From the NCBI RefSeq assembly GCF_005937885.2, contig NZ_CP042176.1, forward strand, positions 6,195,501-6,259,500: a stretch of DNA of 64,000 bases, read 5' to 3'. The position numbers and the translations under genes were made by a program. Origin of the DNA: Bradyrhizobium sp. KBS0727. GTDB taxonomy: Bacteria > Pseudomonadota > Alphaproteobacteria > Rhizobiales > Xanthobacteraceae. The notes beneath the pieces are model-generated. The model worked only from the letters and a program-made list of their open reading frames with translations. It ran no database searches and was not told the DNA's origin. The first letter of the stretch is position 1. The number at the start of each line of letters is the position of its first letter. Positions 9,848-18,330 of the stretch are shown here, one piece after another.

Positions 9848-10167
9848 ATGGACTTCGCGAAGATTGGGAGTCTCGGACTCGATCGAGAAGCCCTCTCGTT
9901 CCTGTCGCAGCGCCCAGCTCAGAACGGGATGTCACTAAATGTCTCACTAATACCCTTGGCAGCCGGGAGGTTGGCTACGCTTGGGCTAGTGATACGAGGA
10001 TCCCGGATTGGACAACGAAAGACTTCAAGAAAAAACCGGTATGTCGTCCAGTTGCATAAGTAACGAACGCTGAATACCGTCGTCGCCCCGGCCACACGGG
10101 TAGCCGCTCGGTCGAGGAGATTGCCGCCAGCGGCCTGACGCAGCGCGCCGACCATTTTGATTGCGCA
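9848..10167. other. Gap with no convincing gene; contains the 39-bp gdh repeat
   Basis: Two overlapping open frames start at 9844 and 9848 but have no ribosome site and no recognisable content. The only clear structure is the 39-base exact copy of the gdh 3' end at 10103-10141. Confidence 0.5.
10103..10141 (+). repeat. 39-bp exact repeat of the gdh 3' coding end
   Basis: The bases from GCCGCTCGGTCGAGGAGATT through GCCTGACGC are identical to 8421-8459 in gdh (codons for RSVEEIAASGLT) and in the same orientation. The match ends on both sides: 8420 C against 10102 A, and 8460 T against 10142 A. In gdh it is coding; here it is not. It borders the 3' end of the PhaC-like gene and brackets about 1.6 kb of inserted-looking DNA. 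Confidence 0.9.
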
Positions 10168-11334
10168 TCAATGATGCGGATCGGCAAGGCCGTTGTGGCA
10201 AGGCTGGCTGCGAAATTCGGGCTGATCCGTTTCAAGCCACCGGGCAATCCGAGGCCACGAATTGCTCAAGGTCTTGCAACCCATCATGAGGCCAAGGTGA
10301 CCGCAAGGCTCGCTGCCTCTCTCCACGCATGCTGGCGGAGTGCCCAGCAGCCGCGCTGTTGCAAACGCCTGGTCGAGCGGTACGACCGCGTCATCTGCGC
10401 CCGCCAGCAGAAAGAGCGGAACCCTCACCTCGGCCAGGTTGATTTTACGGCCGAGCGCAATGAAGCGTCCCTGCGCGATCCGGTTTTCCCGAAAAATCCA
10501 GTCCGTTACCTCGAGATAATAGGTCCCTGGTAGATCCAGTGTTTTGCCGTCCCAGCGCTCAAAGCGGTCGAGCAGTGCCCTGGATTCTGCTGTTTCATCG
10601 GTCAGATTTCTTTGCAAGGCGGCTTCCACGTCCTGCAGGCTGAACGAACTGCTCCAAAGGCGATGCATGTGCTCGCCGCTCACAATGCCTCCTGCCCGAC
10701 GTATCAATTCATCCAACGCCGGTTTCGGAACATTCGCCACGGCCCGAGATAACTCCGATTGAACCGAAACATCGACCGGGGTCCCCACCAGAACCAGCCG
10801 ACGCACTTTTTCGGCAAAACGAGCGGCATAGACGAGCGATAGCCAACCGCCCTGGCATAGGCCCACGAGATCGACAGGCGGCCCTATTTCATCAACCGCA
10901 ATGTTGAGATCAGCGAGATAGCTGTCGATCGAGAAATAGCGCATATCGGGCTCGGCCGATCGCCAATCGGTCAGATAGACCCGGTCCAGGCCGCCCTGTT
11001 GAAGCGCCTCCACCACGCTGTGACCTGACGCAAAGTCAGCGATCAATGCGCCATGCAGCGAATAGGGGGCGCAGACAAGAACCGGTCGCCCGATGCCTCG
11101 GCGCGAAAAATCCCTTAACTGCATGGACGGGAGTTGAAGCGCAATCGTATTGGCCGTCGTCCAGGGCAATGACGTTTCGCCCTGTCGGTCGGATGACCTG
11201 GACCCATCGTCGAGCCACCAAGCGTACGCATCCAGCGCCAGTCTTGCCGCCGTGAACGGCCAAAGCAGCACTTCATGCGCCCAGGCGGCGTCTGGTCCTG
11301 CCTTCTCTACCGGTGTTTTCGTTTGCTGTCGCAA
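10168..11334 (-). CDS. PhaC/PhaZ-like alpha/beta hydrolase
   Basis: A 388-aa protein with the alpha/beta-hydrolase order of PHA-synthase relatives. PVLVCAPYSLHGALIADFAS (about 84-103) is followed by the nucleophile elbow GLCQGG with Cys at about 160, LFLLAGADDAVVPLD carrying the likely catalytic Asp, and EPCGHLGLMMG carrying the His. The Cys nucleophile fits polyhydroxyalkanoate synthases rather than Ser esterases. The N-terminus EVLLWPFTAARLALDAYAWW resembles the amphipathic leader of the family. No phasin or PhaE partner is visible, so the substrate is open. The start is TTG at 11334; the 297 bases between it and the divergent deacetylase hold no clear gene. Confidence 0.75.
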   Translation of the reverse strand: MRQQTKTPVEKAGPDAAWAHEVLLWPFTAARLALDAYAWWLDDGSRSSDRQGETSLPWTTANTIALQLPSMQLRDFSRRGIGRPVLVCAPYSLHGALIADFASGHSVVEALQQGGLDRVYLTDWRSAEPDMRYFSIDSYLADLNIAVDEIGPPVDLVGLCQGGWLSLVYAARFAEKVRRLVLVGTPVDVSVQSELSRAVANVPKPALDELIRRAGGIVSGEHMHRLWSSSFSLQDVEAALQRNLTDETAESRALLDRFERWDGKTLDLPGTYYLEVTDWIFRENRIAQGRFIALGRKINLAEVRVPLFLLAGADDAVVPLDQAFATARLLGTPPACVERGSEPCGHLGLMMGCKTLSNSWPRIARWLETDQPEFRSQPCHNGLADPHH

Positions 11335-11631
11335 GTCCGCCCACCCGATTGGTTTCCGTCCATCAACTCAGGACGGCATGGGCCGAAGGTTAGCCTTCAT
11401 CAAGATAAAGACGATTTGAGGACCGCTGTTCTTGCGCAGGAGCTGCGGAGGCCTTCATCTGCATCGAGACGGACGCAGAGCACACCGCTCCGGCGCCTGC
11501 TGGCGCCCCATTCAGAACAAAGATGCAACCATTCAGGCTTACGTTCCATATTGGTCACAGAGATGAATCCAATCCGCGATCCCGGACGCAGGAGGCCAGC
11601 GTCCGGGGCCTCGCCAGCACACAGGTGGGAC

Positions 11632-12582
11632 ATGCGTAAGTTGACTTTCGCTTTTCTTCTTGCCGCCAGTCTCGCGCTCGCCCCTGCGACGGCGCGATCC
11701 GGCACGGACTGGATCACCGGCCTGCCGCGGCAGGACATCCCTGTCGTATCGTGGCCTGGAGACAAAATGGTCGCCGTCACCTTCGTCCTCTACGTCGAAG
11801 TGTGGGGGCGTGGACACGGGCCCAACTTCCGACCTGACATGACCGGGCGCACGCCCGATCTCGTCGACGAGGGATTTCGACAGTATGCGATCAATTTTGG
11901 CCTGCCGCGCACGGCCCGACTGTTTAAGGAGATGGACGTCCCGCTCAGCCTGGCGCTGAATGCCCAGTTTCCGCAGGCCCAGCCGGAAACATGGCAGGTG
12001 CTCCGCGCGCTCGTTCCCACGGCGCCGATCATCGCTCACGGGATCAACAATTCCACCGACCTTCTGCCGCTGTCCGAGGGGGCGGCAGCACAGCGTGTCT
12101 ATATCCGCAAGACGCTCGACATGATCGAGGCGAGCACCGGCGTTCGCAGCATCGGCTGGTCGAGCCCGAGCGTTTATCCCGATGCGGAGACCTTTCAAGC
12201 GAGCGCCGCGGAAGGCATCCGCTACACTCTTGACGGCATGGATTCGGACATGCTGTCGCGGCTCGACACAAAGCCGGCGCCGCTAGTGCTGGTGCCTTAC
12301 CCTCCGAGCGTCGTCGACATGGGGCAGTACCTCTCCCGCTTCAAGGAGGCCGGCGATCTTGAGCGACTGTGGATCGACTATGTGCATGAACTTGGGCGTG
12401 AGGCCGCTGCCGATCCCAAGAGACCCGCGACGGTGGTCGCCATCGGCATTCATCCCTTTGTCGTCGGCACCCCGGCTGGGGCTGCCGCGCTGCGCCGTGT
12501 CTTGCAAAGTCTCAAAGCAAACCACCTCGTCTGGCTGACGGATGTCGAGGCGGTGTTGCGCGCCGCCGGCCAATCTCGCTAG
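11632..12582 (+). CDS. Exported polysaccharide deacetylase family protein (PuuE-like)
   Basis: A 316-aa protein starting MRKLTFAFLLAASLALAPAT, a Sec signal peptide. The NodB-type fold is indicated by GDKMVAVTFVLYVEVWGRGHG early on, the metal-region motif APIIAHGINNSTD, and GWSSPSVYPDAETFQASAAE in the middle. The overall pattern is nearest to allantoinase-like (PuuE) deacetylases of purine breakdown, but a signal peptide is unusual for those. I take the ATG at 11632 (AGGTGG upstream) over longer in-frame options because it places the signal peptide at the N-terminus. Substrate unknown. Confidence 0.75.
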   Translation: MRKLTFAFLLAASLALAPATARSGTDWITGLPRQDIPVVSWPGDKMVAVTFVLYVEVWGRGHGPNFRPDMTGRTPDLVDEGFRQYAINFGLPRTARLFKEMDVPLSLALNAQFPQAQPETWQVLRALVPTAPIIAHGINNSTDLLPLSEGAAAQRVYIRKTLDMIEASTGVRSIGWSSPSVYPDAETFQASAAEGIRYTLDGMDSDMLSRLDTKPAPLVLVPYPPSVVDMGQYLSRFKEAGDLERLWIDYVHELGREAAADPKRPATVVAIGIHPFVVGTPAGAAALRRVLQSLKANHLVWLTDVEAVLRAAGQSR

Positions 12583-12667
12583 AGCATGTCCTGTTGCAGT
12601 AAAAAGCGCGATTCCGCCCACGATCTTCGTTTCGACCCGTCTTCGTGACCCTTCGATAGGGCGCACG

Positions 12668-13630
12668 CCCAAAATATCGAAAACAACCCATGCAAAGTAG
12701 CCGGCGCCCGCCGGCGTCAGACAAGCAAATTGACACGTCGGGCAAATCAGGGGCATTGTTTCATCATTCCGAAAGCCTGAATGCGCCCGTCGCCCCGCTA
12801 GAGCGGGCGCGCCCATCGCGCTTGAAGCCGAAAATCCTCACCCACCATTGAAACTGCACCGGACCGCCGTGGGCCAAGCGATCGCCTGCGCGTGGCCGAA
12901 CCGCGCGCACCTGCGAGGGACCTCACCATGAACACCGCTCCCGACTCCACGATCTCAACGGCGATCGCCGCAACCGACCCAACCAAAGCCGCCGCCACCC
13001 CGCGGATAAAACTGCTGTCGCACGGTTTCTCGATCGACCATCCGGATCCAGAACTCGGCGAACAGCTGATGGCTGACGCGCTGGGGGTCGCCGACCGCGA
13101 CGCGATGCATGGCATCCTCCGGCAATTGGTCAGGGCCAGCGTGAGCGGCGAGAACCCCGACGAGGTCAACCTCGCCTTCATGATTTCGATGGTGAAGAGC
13201 ATCAAGCCGAGGGACTCCGTCGAGGCCATGCTGGTGGCGCAGATGGTTTCGGTTCATGTGATGGCGATGCGATGCGCCCATCACCTCGCCGAAGCCTGTG
13301 ACCTCGCCCAGCACGACAGCGCCGCGCGCGCCCTGGGCCGGCTCGCCCGCACGTTTCCCGCCCAGATCGAGGCGCTGAACCGCTACCGGAGCCATGGCGA
13401 GCCTGCCATCACCGTGCAGAACGTGTCGGTCGGGGACGGCGGCAAGGCCATTGTCGGCAACGTCACGCAGCATGCGAGTGTTATCGTGTCAGACAAGAAC
13501 GCGGCGTCCGCAGCGCGGAAGGCGTCGAAGGCCGCGGGCTCCAGGCGAAGGCCCGCTTCCGCTGATGCCAAGCGGGGAGCACAGGCCTGAGCGATCACAT
13601 CAGACATACCGGCCCGATGCTGGTGAGCCC
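12668..13630 (+). repeat. Duplicated module, copy 2 (gene intact, 3' end cut)
   Basis: This is the second copy of the module at 8967-9624. It keeps the full MNTAPD gene but stops abruptly after GATGCTGGTGAGCCC at 13630, inside what should be the HGGXG gene. After that point the sequence is unrelated to copy 1 and becomes more AT-rich, so 13630/13631 is a recombination junction. The 345 bases between the deacetylase stop and the ATG at 12928 contain only this non-coding repeat. Confidence 0.85.
12928..13590 (+). CDS. Conserved hypothetical protein of an HGGXG/phage-like module, 220 aa
   Basis: It starts MNTAPDSTISTAIAATDPTK. The middle is helical (MISMVKSIKPRDSVEAMLVA, then VHVMAMRCAHHLAEACDLAQ), and a conserved stretch EPAITVQNVSVGDGGKAIVG precedes a basic tail rich in Arg, Lys and Ala. 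No enzyme motif is visible. Its pairing with an HGGXG gene in copy 1 suggests an origin in a prophage or integrated element; a DNA-packaging or scaffold role is only a guess. Copy 1 (9250-9578) is broken, so this is the only intact version in the window. Confidence 0.7.
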   Translation: MNTAPDSTISTAIAATDPTKAAATPRIKLLSHGFSIDHPDPELGEQLMADALGVADRDAMHGILRQLVRASVSGENPDEVNLAFMISMVKSIKPRDSVEAMLVAQMVSVHVMAMRCAHHLAEACDLAQHDSAARALGRLARTFPAQIEALNRYRSHGEPAITVQNVSVGDGGKAIVGNVTQHASVIVSDKNAASAARKASKAAGSRRRPASADAKRGAQA

Positions 13631-13655
13631 GTGCCAAAGTCCGTAACAAGCCGAT

Positions 13656-14807
13656 TTATTGAGGCAGGCGTTCCTTGGAAGCGCTGAGCGCGCCAAGAAC
13701 GACCTCCGTGTGGGCGCCAAGCTTGGGAGAAAGAAGCCGCGGTTTTGGCCGTTGGCCATCGAACGAGAGGGGCAATCCAATCAGCTGCATCCCGGCGGTG
13801 CCCGAAATAACTTGTAGCATTCCGAGCGCTTTGGTCTGCTGCTCTTCGAGAACTTCGGGAATTGTCAGGACGGGAGCGCAAGGGATGCCGGCGGCCTCGA
13901 ATGCGGTCACCCAATCCTCCTTACTGCGGGTCGCAAGAATCGCGCGCAAACTGTTCTGCAGAGACGAACGATTCATAACCCGCGCGCTGTTCGTAATATA
14001 TCGCGCATCTTTCTTCCATTCGGCCCGCCCCAAGACGTCGGCCAGCTTGTTAAACAGCCGGTCGTTGCCAGCGGCGACAACGAGCGCGCCTGTCTTCGTT
14101 TGGAATATTTGATAGGGAACGACCGAGGGGTGTCCGACACCGTGTCGTTTGGGTGCGTCCCCAGATACAAGATAGTTAGCCGCTGGAATTCCGATCCAAC
14201 AAAGCGCCGTTTCGAGCAAAGAAGTCTGCACCAGGCAGCCCTGCTTAGTCGTGATACGTCGTAGTAATGCGCTTAGAATGCCGATAACCGCCCACATCCC
14301 AGTGCCTAAATCGTTGATTGACGGGCCGCAGCGCACCGGGTCGCCGTCCGGTTCCCCGGTAATACTCATCGGCCCGCCGAAAGCCTGGACCAGCAGTTCG
14401 TAGCCGGGTTTTGCCCTCATTGGTCCTACATGTCCGAATGCACCGATGTCGGCATATACGAGTTGAGGAAAACGCGCTTGCAACAGCTCCGGTCCAAGGC
14501 GGAGGTCCTCAACCGCGCCCGGCCTCAGATTGTGCAGAAATACGTCCGCAGATCCGATGAGCTCGAGAAGTTGCGCGTACTGTCCGGGATCCTTGGCGTC
14601 CAATACGACACTCTGCTTATTACGGTTCATTTGATGGAAGAGGGCGGCATCCCCCTCCCAAAAAGGTGGCCCCCATTGGCGCGCATCGTCCCCTCCGGGC
14701 TTCTCGACCTTGATCACTTCGGCGCCAAGATCCGCGAGTATTTCGGCAGCGAAAGGTGCAGCCAGGATTTGTCCGAGTTCGACGATACGAATGCCGGAAA
14801 GCAACAT
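13656..14807 (-). CDS. Family III CoA-transferase (CaiB/BaiF)
   Basis: A 383-aa protein with the family pattern: IRIVELGQILAAPFAAEILA at the start, LGAEVIKVEKPGGDDARQWG, then MNRNKQSVVLD. The catalytic Asp is expected in SINDLGTGMW (Asp156), matching the Asp that forms the acyl-anhydride in formyl-CoA transferase. It would move CoA between carboxylic acids in the cytoplasm. It lies three bases after the enoyl-CoA hydratase gene, so the two are one operon. Its stop is only 25 bases from the junction at 13630. Lower GC than its neighbours suggests transfer. The acid substrate cannot be read from sequence. Confidence 0.88.
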   Translation of the reverse strand: MLLSGIRIVELGQILAAPFAAEILADLGAEVIKVEKPGGDDARQWGPPFWEGDAALFHQMNRNKQSVVLDAKDPGQYAQLLELIGSADVFLHNLRPGAVEDLRLGPELLQARFPQLVYADIGAFGHVGPMRAKPGYELLVQAFGGPMSITGEPDGDPVRCGPSINDLGTGMWAVIGILSALLRRITTKQGCLVQTSLLETALCWIGIPAANYLVSGDAPKRHGVGHPSVVPYQIFQTKTGALVVAAGNDRLFNKLADVLGRAEWKKDARYITNSARVMNRSSLQNSLRAILATRSKEDWVTAFEAAGIPCAPVLTIPEVLEEQQTKALGMLQVISGTAGMQLIGLPLSFDGQRPKPRLLSPKLGAHTEVVLGALSASKERLPQ

Positions 14808-14810
14808 CGG

Positions 14811-15599
14811 CTATCCTCGTGGCCGGTCAATGAAAGAGCGAAGCATTTGACGGGCCTCACCGGTTTCAAACGTTTCCGAGAACGTAGCGATACCGGTCGA
14901 GACAGCCTGATCAATCGGCAAGGTCTCCCAATCCCTGATCAATCGCTTCTGCAGCCGCATCCCGCGGTTGCCGTTGGTTGCCATGAGACGGAGCCAGCTA
15001 TCAACCGCCGCATCGAGCGCCTCCGGCGCAACCACCTTTTCAACCAAGCCCCACTGCAACGCTTCCGCTGCGTCAATCGTGTCGCCCAACAACAAAAGGC
15101 GCCGCGTGCGTCCCCAACCGATAAGGCCCGGCAGCAGCGCGGCCTCTACGACCGAGGGCATGCCGAATTTCACTTCCGGCATTCCAAAAACTGCGTTGCT
15201 AGACGCAACTCGCATGTCGCAGGCGGCAGCCAGCTCCAGACCAGCACCCAGCGCGTAACCGTTGACTCTTGCAATGACAGGCACCGGCAAGTCCCGAAGA
15301 CAACGGCAACACTCATGCACCCGCGTGATGAAGGCACGTGCGGCGGTAGGATTCGCAAGTTGGGAAAGTTCGTGAATGTCGGCCCCGCCTATGAAGGCCT
15401 TTTCGCCGGCGCCCGTTACCACTATCGCCCGCATCTTCTGATCCGCGTGCAGGGCATTAACCACAGCCACGAACTGCGACATCAGATCCGAGTTCAGTGC
15501 ATTTAAACTGCGACTGTTGTCGATTATGACGTGAACTACATCAGCGAACTCCGGCCTTGTATCGAATCTCGACGTCACTCCCGGAACATTCTGCAGCAC
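14811..15599 (-). CDS. Enoyl-CoA hydratase/isomerase family protein
   Basis: A 262-aa crotonase-fold protein. The oxyanion-hole motifs are GEKAFIGGADIHELSQL (about 67-83) and NGYALGAGLELAAACD (about 114-129). MPEVKFGMPSV carries the Glu equivalent to Glu144 of rat hydratase. The second catalytic Glu (164 in rat) is not evident in GRTRRLLLLGD, so an isomerase, hydrolase or lyase activity is possible. It is the first gene of an operon with the CoA-transferase. A CCATAT-N7-ATATGG palindrome lies 77 bases upstream of its start, and the same palindrome precedes the neighbouring LysR gene. Confidence 0.88.
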   Translation of the reverse strand: MLQNVPGVTSRFDTRPEFADVVHVIIDNSRSLNALNSDLMSQFVAVVNALHADQKMRAIVVTGAGEKAFIGGADIHELSQLANPTAARAFITRVHECCRCLRDLPVPVIARVNGYALGAGLELAAACDMRVASSNAVFGMPEVKFGMPSVVEAALLPGLIGWGRTRRLLLLGDTIDAAEALQWGLVEKVVAPEALDAAVDSWLRLMATNGNRGMRLQKRLIRDWETLPIDQAVSTGIATFSETFETGEARQMLRSFIDRPRG

Positions 15600-15675
15600 C
15601 TTGATCTCCTATCCAGTTGATCAAGTACCAAGCGCCCGCGAACATTATTGGTCAAAGACCGAGTGAGTCTGGCAG

Positions 15676-15694
15676 CCATATGTTAGCGATATGG
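15676..15694. promoter_or_regulatory. Palindrome CCATAT-N7-ATATGG, candidate LysR operator
   Basis: The sequence is CCATATGTTAGCGATATGG. It has the 19-bp layout and outer bases of 16870-16888 and contains T-N11-A, the LysR-type box. It lies upstream of the enoyl-CoA hydratase/CoA-transferase operon. Confidence 0.55.
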
Positions 15695-15827
15695 CCGGGG
15701 TCCAGAGGCACCGATTTCCACGAGTCAGCCCGCTCGTCCTGCGAATCTGCCTGGCGTTTGCCCCTCGCCGCCACCTCGTTGAGAGGCCCGATGCTAGAGA
15801 ACCCGCGCGCGTCTGGTCTTCACACTT

Positions 15828-16757
15828 TTAGCTCTCATTCGAGCAGAGGCGCGCGAGCCAATTCCCGCTCTGCACCAGTCTGGACACGATCTGTCGTGCT
15901 GTCTCTTCAACGGTCTGAAGAGCGCGCGTGGCCGGAACGTCGGCAGAGCGACAGAAAATCACAGAACGTGTGATTGAAGGAGAGCCTATCCGCCTTGCTG
16001 ACAGGCGTCCGACCTCTAGTTCCGGCCGAATAGAGGCGTGAGATAGAATAGTATAACCCAAGCCCGTTGCCACCAGCTCCTTGATCTGCGGGATCGCGTC
16101 CACTTCGGCGACGATTTGAAATGAAATGCCCTCGCGTCGAGCGCAGTCAGCGATCAGTTCGCGAAGGCTGTGAGGCCGACCCGGGAGTATCATCGGCATA
16201 GCAGCCAAATCGCGTAAAGCGACATCGACTCCATCCAAGTTTCCAGGTGGTCCCACCAAATACAGGTCCTCCTCCAGGACGCGCCGTGCGACCAAACCGT
16301 GCCCCTCCTCGAGTCGGAATACTACCCCCAAGTCCAGACGTGCTGATCGGAGGAGTTCGGGAATATGCCCAGTATTGCTTTCACAAAGTCGAAGCCTGAT
16401 CTGGGGAAACTCATCCAAGGTCTGTCGTACGAGAGGGGCGCCCAGCATCATTGCGATAGATTGCGACATGCCCCAAACAACACTCCCAGCCGGTTCCGGA
16501 GCCTCGCCCTGAATGTCCTCTCGCGCAGCGTCGAACCGTTGGATAATATCGCGCGCGTGAGTCAACAGTTTCGCGCCCGAGGCCGTCACACGCACACCTC
16601 GAGCGGTCCGGTGCAGCAGCGCCGAGCCAAGCTCTGCTTCCAGCTTCCGGAGCTGCAGACTAAGGGCCGGCTGGGCAACATGGAGACGAAGAGCTGCCTT
16701 AGAAATCGTTCCCTCTTCGGCAATGGCGACAAAGTAGCGGAGAGTCCGAATATCCAT
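15828..16757 (-). CDS. LysR-family regulator of the CoA-transferase cassette
   Basis: A 309-aa protein: MDIRTLRYFVAIAEEGTISK then ALRLHVAQPALSLQLRKLEA form the winged helix, followed by a periplasmic-binding-like effector domain (GLGYTILSHASIRPELEVGR near residue 235). The start is the ATG at 16757, the standard position for the family; an upstream ATG at 16802 would add 15 unusual residues. It sits between the enoyl-CoA hydratase operon and the divergent Bug-type binding protein gene. Matching palindromes occur on both sides (15676 and 16870), so it is likely to regulate both and itself. The effector may be the acid or CoA ester handled by the cassette. Confidence 0.88.
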   Translation of the reverse strand: MDIRTLRYFVAIAEEGTISKAALRLHVAQPALSLQLRKLEAELGSALLHRTARGVRVTASGAKLLTHARDIIQRFDAAREDIQGEAPEPAGSVVWGMSQSIAMMLGAPLVRQTLDEFPQIRLRLCESNTGHIPELLRSARLDLGVVFRLEEGHGLVARRVLEEDLYLVGPPGNLDGVDVALRDLAAMPMILPGRPHSLRELIADCARREGISFQIVAEVDAIPQIKELVATGLGYTILSHASIRPELEVGRLSARRIGSPSITRSVIFCRSADVPATRALQTVEETARQIVSRLVQSGNWLARLCSNES

Positions 16758-16869
16758 GCTGATGATACTATCCACGTATTGGCGGTATCGCCACGGACTC
16801 ATTTACTTCAAAATGGTGTCTGCACTGGTCGGAATTGGCTGCCGCGCCTTCGCCCGGATGACTTCTGAT

Positions 16870-16888
16870 CCATATCGACAGGATATGG
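16870..16888. promoter_or_regulatory. Palindrome CCATATC-N5-GATATGG, candidate LysR operator
   Basis: The sequence CCATATCGACAGGATATGG has perfect 7-base arms and lies between the divergent LysR gene (start 113 bases away) and the binding-protein gene (210 bases away). It shares CCATAT....ATATGGCCG with the site at 15676. Confidence 0.6.
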
Positions 16889-17097
16889 CCGCCAGACCCA
16901 CTTGGTATTTGACCGCATTTCGTTTGCCGGGCCTAGTGTTCGAGGACATGTTTGCGGACGAGCAGCGCTGACATGCAGAGACGCCACTAGCCAATCACAG
17001 CAGCCGCCTACTTCGTGAACCGCTCGTGGAAGCACAGGGGTGGTCGGAAAGAGGTCCCCCGCGACAAAAGCTGAAATATATTCAGGGAGGTTCAGAA

Positions 17098-18075
17098 ATG
17101 AAGCTTACGCGCCGCGAAGCGATAGCCGGAGCGTCCTCCCTTTTCGCTACGCGAGTATTTGCGGCCACGGATTGGCCCTCACGTCTCATCAAAATCGTCG
17201 TTCCATTTGCAGCGGGCGGTCCTACGGACTTCGTAGCGCGGCTATTGGCGGAGCCTTTAGGTACAGCAGTTGGTCAGCAGGTGATCATCGAGAACCGGCC
17301 CGGCGCAAGTGGAAATCTGGGCGCGCAGGCAGTTGCAGACGCCGAGCCGGACGGCTACACGCTCCTCCACACTACTGTTGCAACCCAAGCGCTCAATCCA
17401 ATTCTCATGCCGAGTTCCAAGTTGAGGCCCCTCAAGGACTTGGTTGCGGTCGGAACGACTGCCGCACTTCCGAACGTTCTCGTTGTTCAACCCAAGAAAA
17501 TTGAAGCGAGCTCGGTTCAGCAACTCGTCGAACTCGGCAAGACGGCATCGAAGAGCCTGAACTATGGCACCTTCGGACACGGAACGTCGCCCCACATACT
17601 TAGCCTGCTCCTTCAGAGGAAGGCGGGCTTTGAAGCTGTCGCTGTCGCATACCGGGGAAGCGCCCCCGCTCTCACGGACCTCATATCCGGGCAAATTGAT
17701 TATCTGTTTGACAACGTCACTACGTCTTCAGAGCAAATCAAAGCGGGAATTGTACGGGGCCTGGCCATCACATCGGCGTCACGCTCCTCGGTTCTCCCAG
17801 ACCTGCCGACGATGAAAGAAGCCGGCTTCGATGGCTTCGATCTAAATTTCGGATTCTCGCTAATGGCGCCTGTACGCACGCCAGTGGCTATCCTCACCAA
17901 GCTTCGATCCGCCTTCGACATGGTGGTGAAAACGACGAGCTATGCGAACGAGTTGCGGGCACGTGGAGCGGAACCGCTGCTCGTTGCTCAGGCCGACCTG
18001 GCGGGCTTCGTGGAACGCGAAACCGAAAGGTGGGTGCAAGTCGCTCAACAGATTAGTCTCAATCCTTCGAACTAG
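17098..18075 (+). CDS. Bug/TctC-family tripartite tricarboxylate transporter binding protein
   Basis: A 325-aa secreted binding protein. The start is the ATG at 17098 with GGGAGG upstream. The leader MKLTRREAIAGASSLFATRV contains RR and looks Tat-like. The mature part shows the Bug-family pattern: IKIVVPFAAGGPTDFVARLL, then VIIENRPGASGNLGAQAVAD, YGTFGHGTSPH and AYRGSAPALTDLISGQIDYL. Such proteins capture carboxylates in the periplasm. No TctA or TctB membrane gene is in the window, so it may share a transporter or act as a sensor. It is divergent from the LysR gene and probably in its regulon together with the CoA-transferase operon. Confidence 0.9.
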   Translation: MKLTRREAIAGASSLFATRVFAATDWPSRLIKIVVPFAAGGPTDFVARLLAEPLGTAVGQQVIIENRPGASGNLGAQAVADAEPDGYTLLHTTVATQALNPILMPSSKLRPLKDLVAVGTTAALPNVLVVQPKKIEASSVQQLVELGKTASKSLNYGTFGHGTSPHILSLLLQRKAGFEAVAVAYRGSAPALTDLISGQIDYLFDNVTTSSEQIKAGIVRGLAITSASRSSVLPDLPTMKEAGFDGFDLNFGFSLMAPVRTPVAILTKLRSAFDMVVKTTSYANELRARGAEPLLVAQADLAGFVERETERWVQVAQQISLNPSN

Positions 18076-18309
18076 GGCGCTCATAAATCGAGCTTGATTG
18101 GTGCGGTTTGATCGATGTCCGCCAAGCTCCGATAGCCCACCGAAAGCTAACACGGTCAGCTTGATAACCGTACGACAGGTGGGCAACCAGTGCCGGCTGT
18201 CGATGCAAATGATCGGCGGCCCGCCGCACGATTGCGGGCGCAAGGTTGCGGTCACTGAGCCAACAACTGTGAGCGCGGGGCTAGAAGGCGGCGGCCATCC
18301 GCAGCGGGG

Positions 18310-18330
18310 GCCGACCAATTATTGGTCGGC
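18310..18330. promoter_or_regulatory. Perfect palindrome in the gap before tRNA-Glu
   Basis: GCCGACCAAT-T-ATTGGTCGGC has ten-base perfect arms around one base. It is the only clear structure in the 367-base gap 18076-18442; an open frame across that gap has no ribosome site. It could be an operator, a short hairpin or a recombination site. Confidence 0.35.

Noticed and set aside
9844..10063. Two overlapping 71-codon frames after the HGGXG gene
   Set aside because: No ribosome site, Arg/Ser-rich, overlapping each other; probably non-coding.
11500..11530. CCATTCAGAACAAAG resembling CCACTCAGAACAAAA of the recombinase remnant at 3386
   Set aside because: About 15 matching bases without further similarity; could be chance or a very short relic, not enough to annotate.
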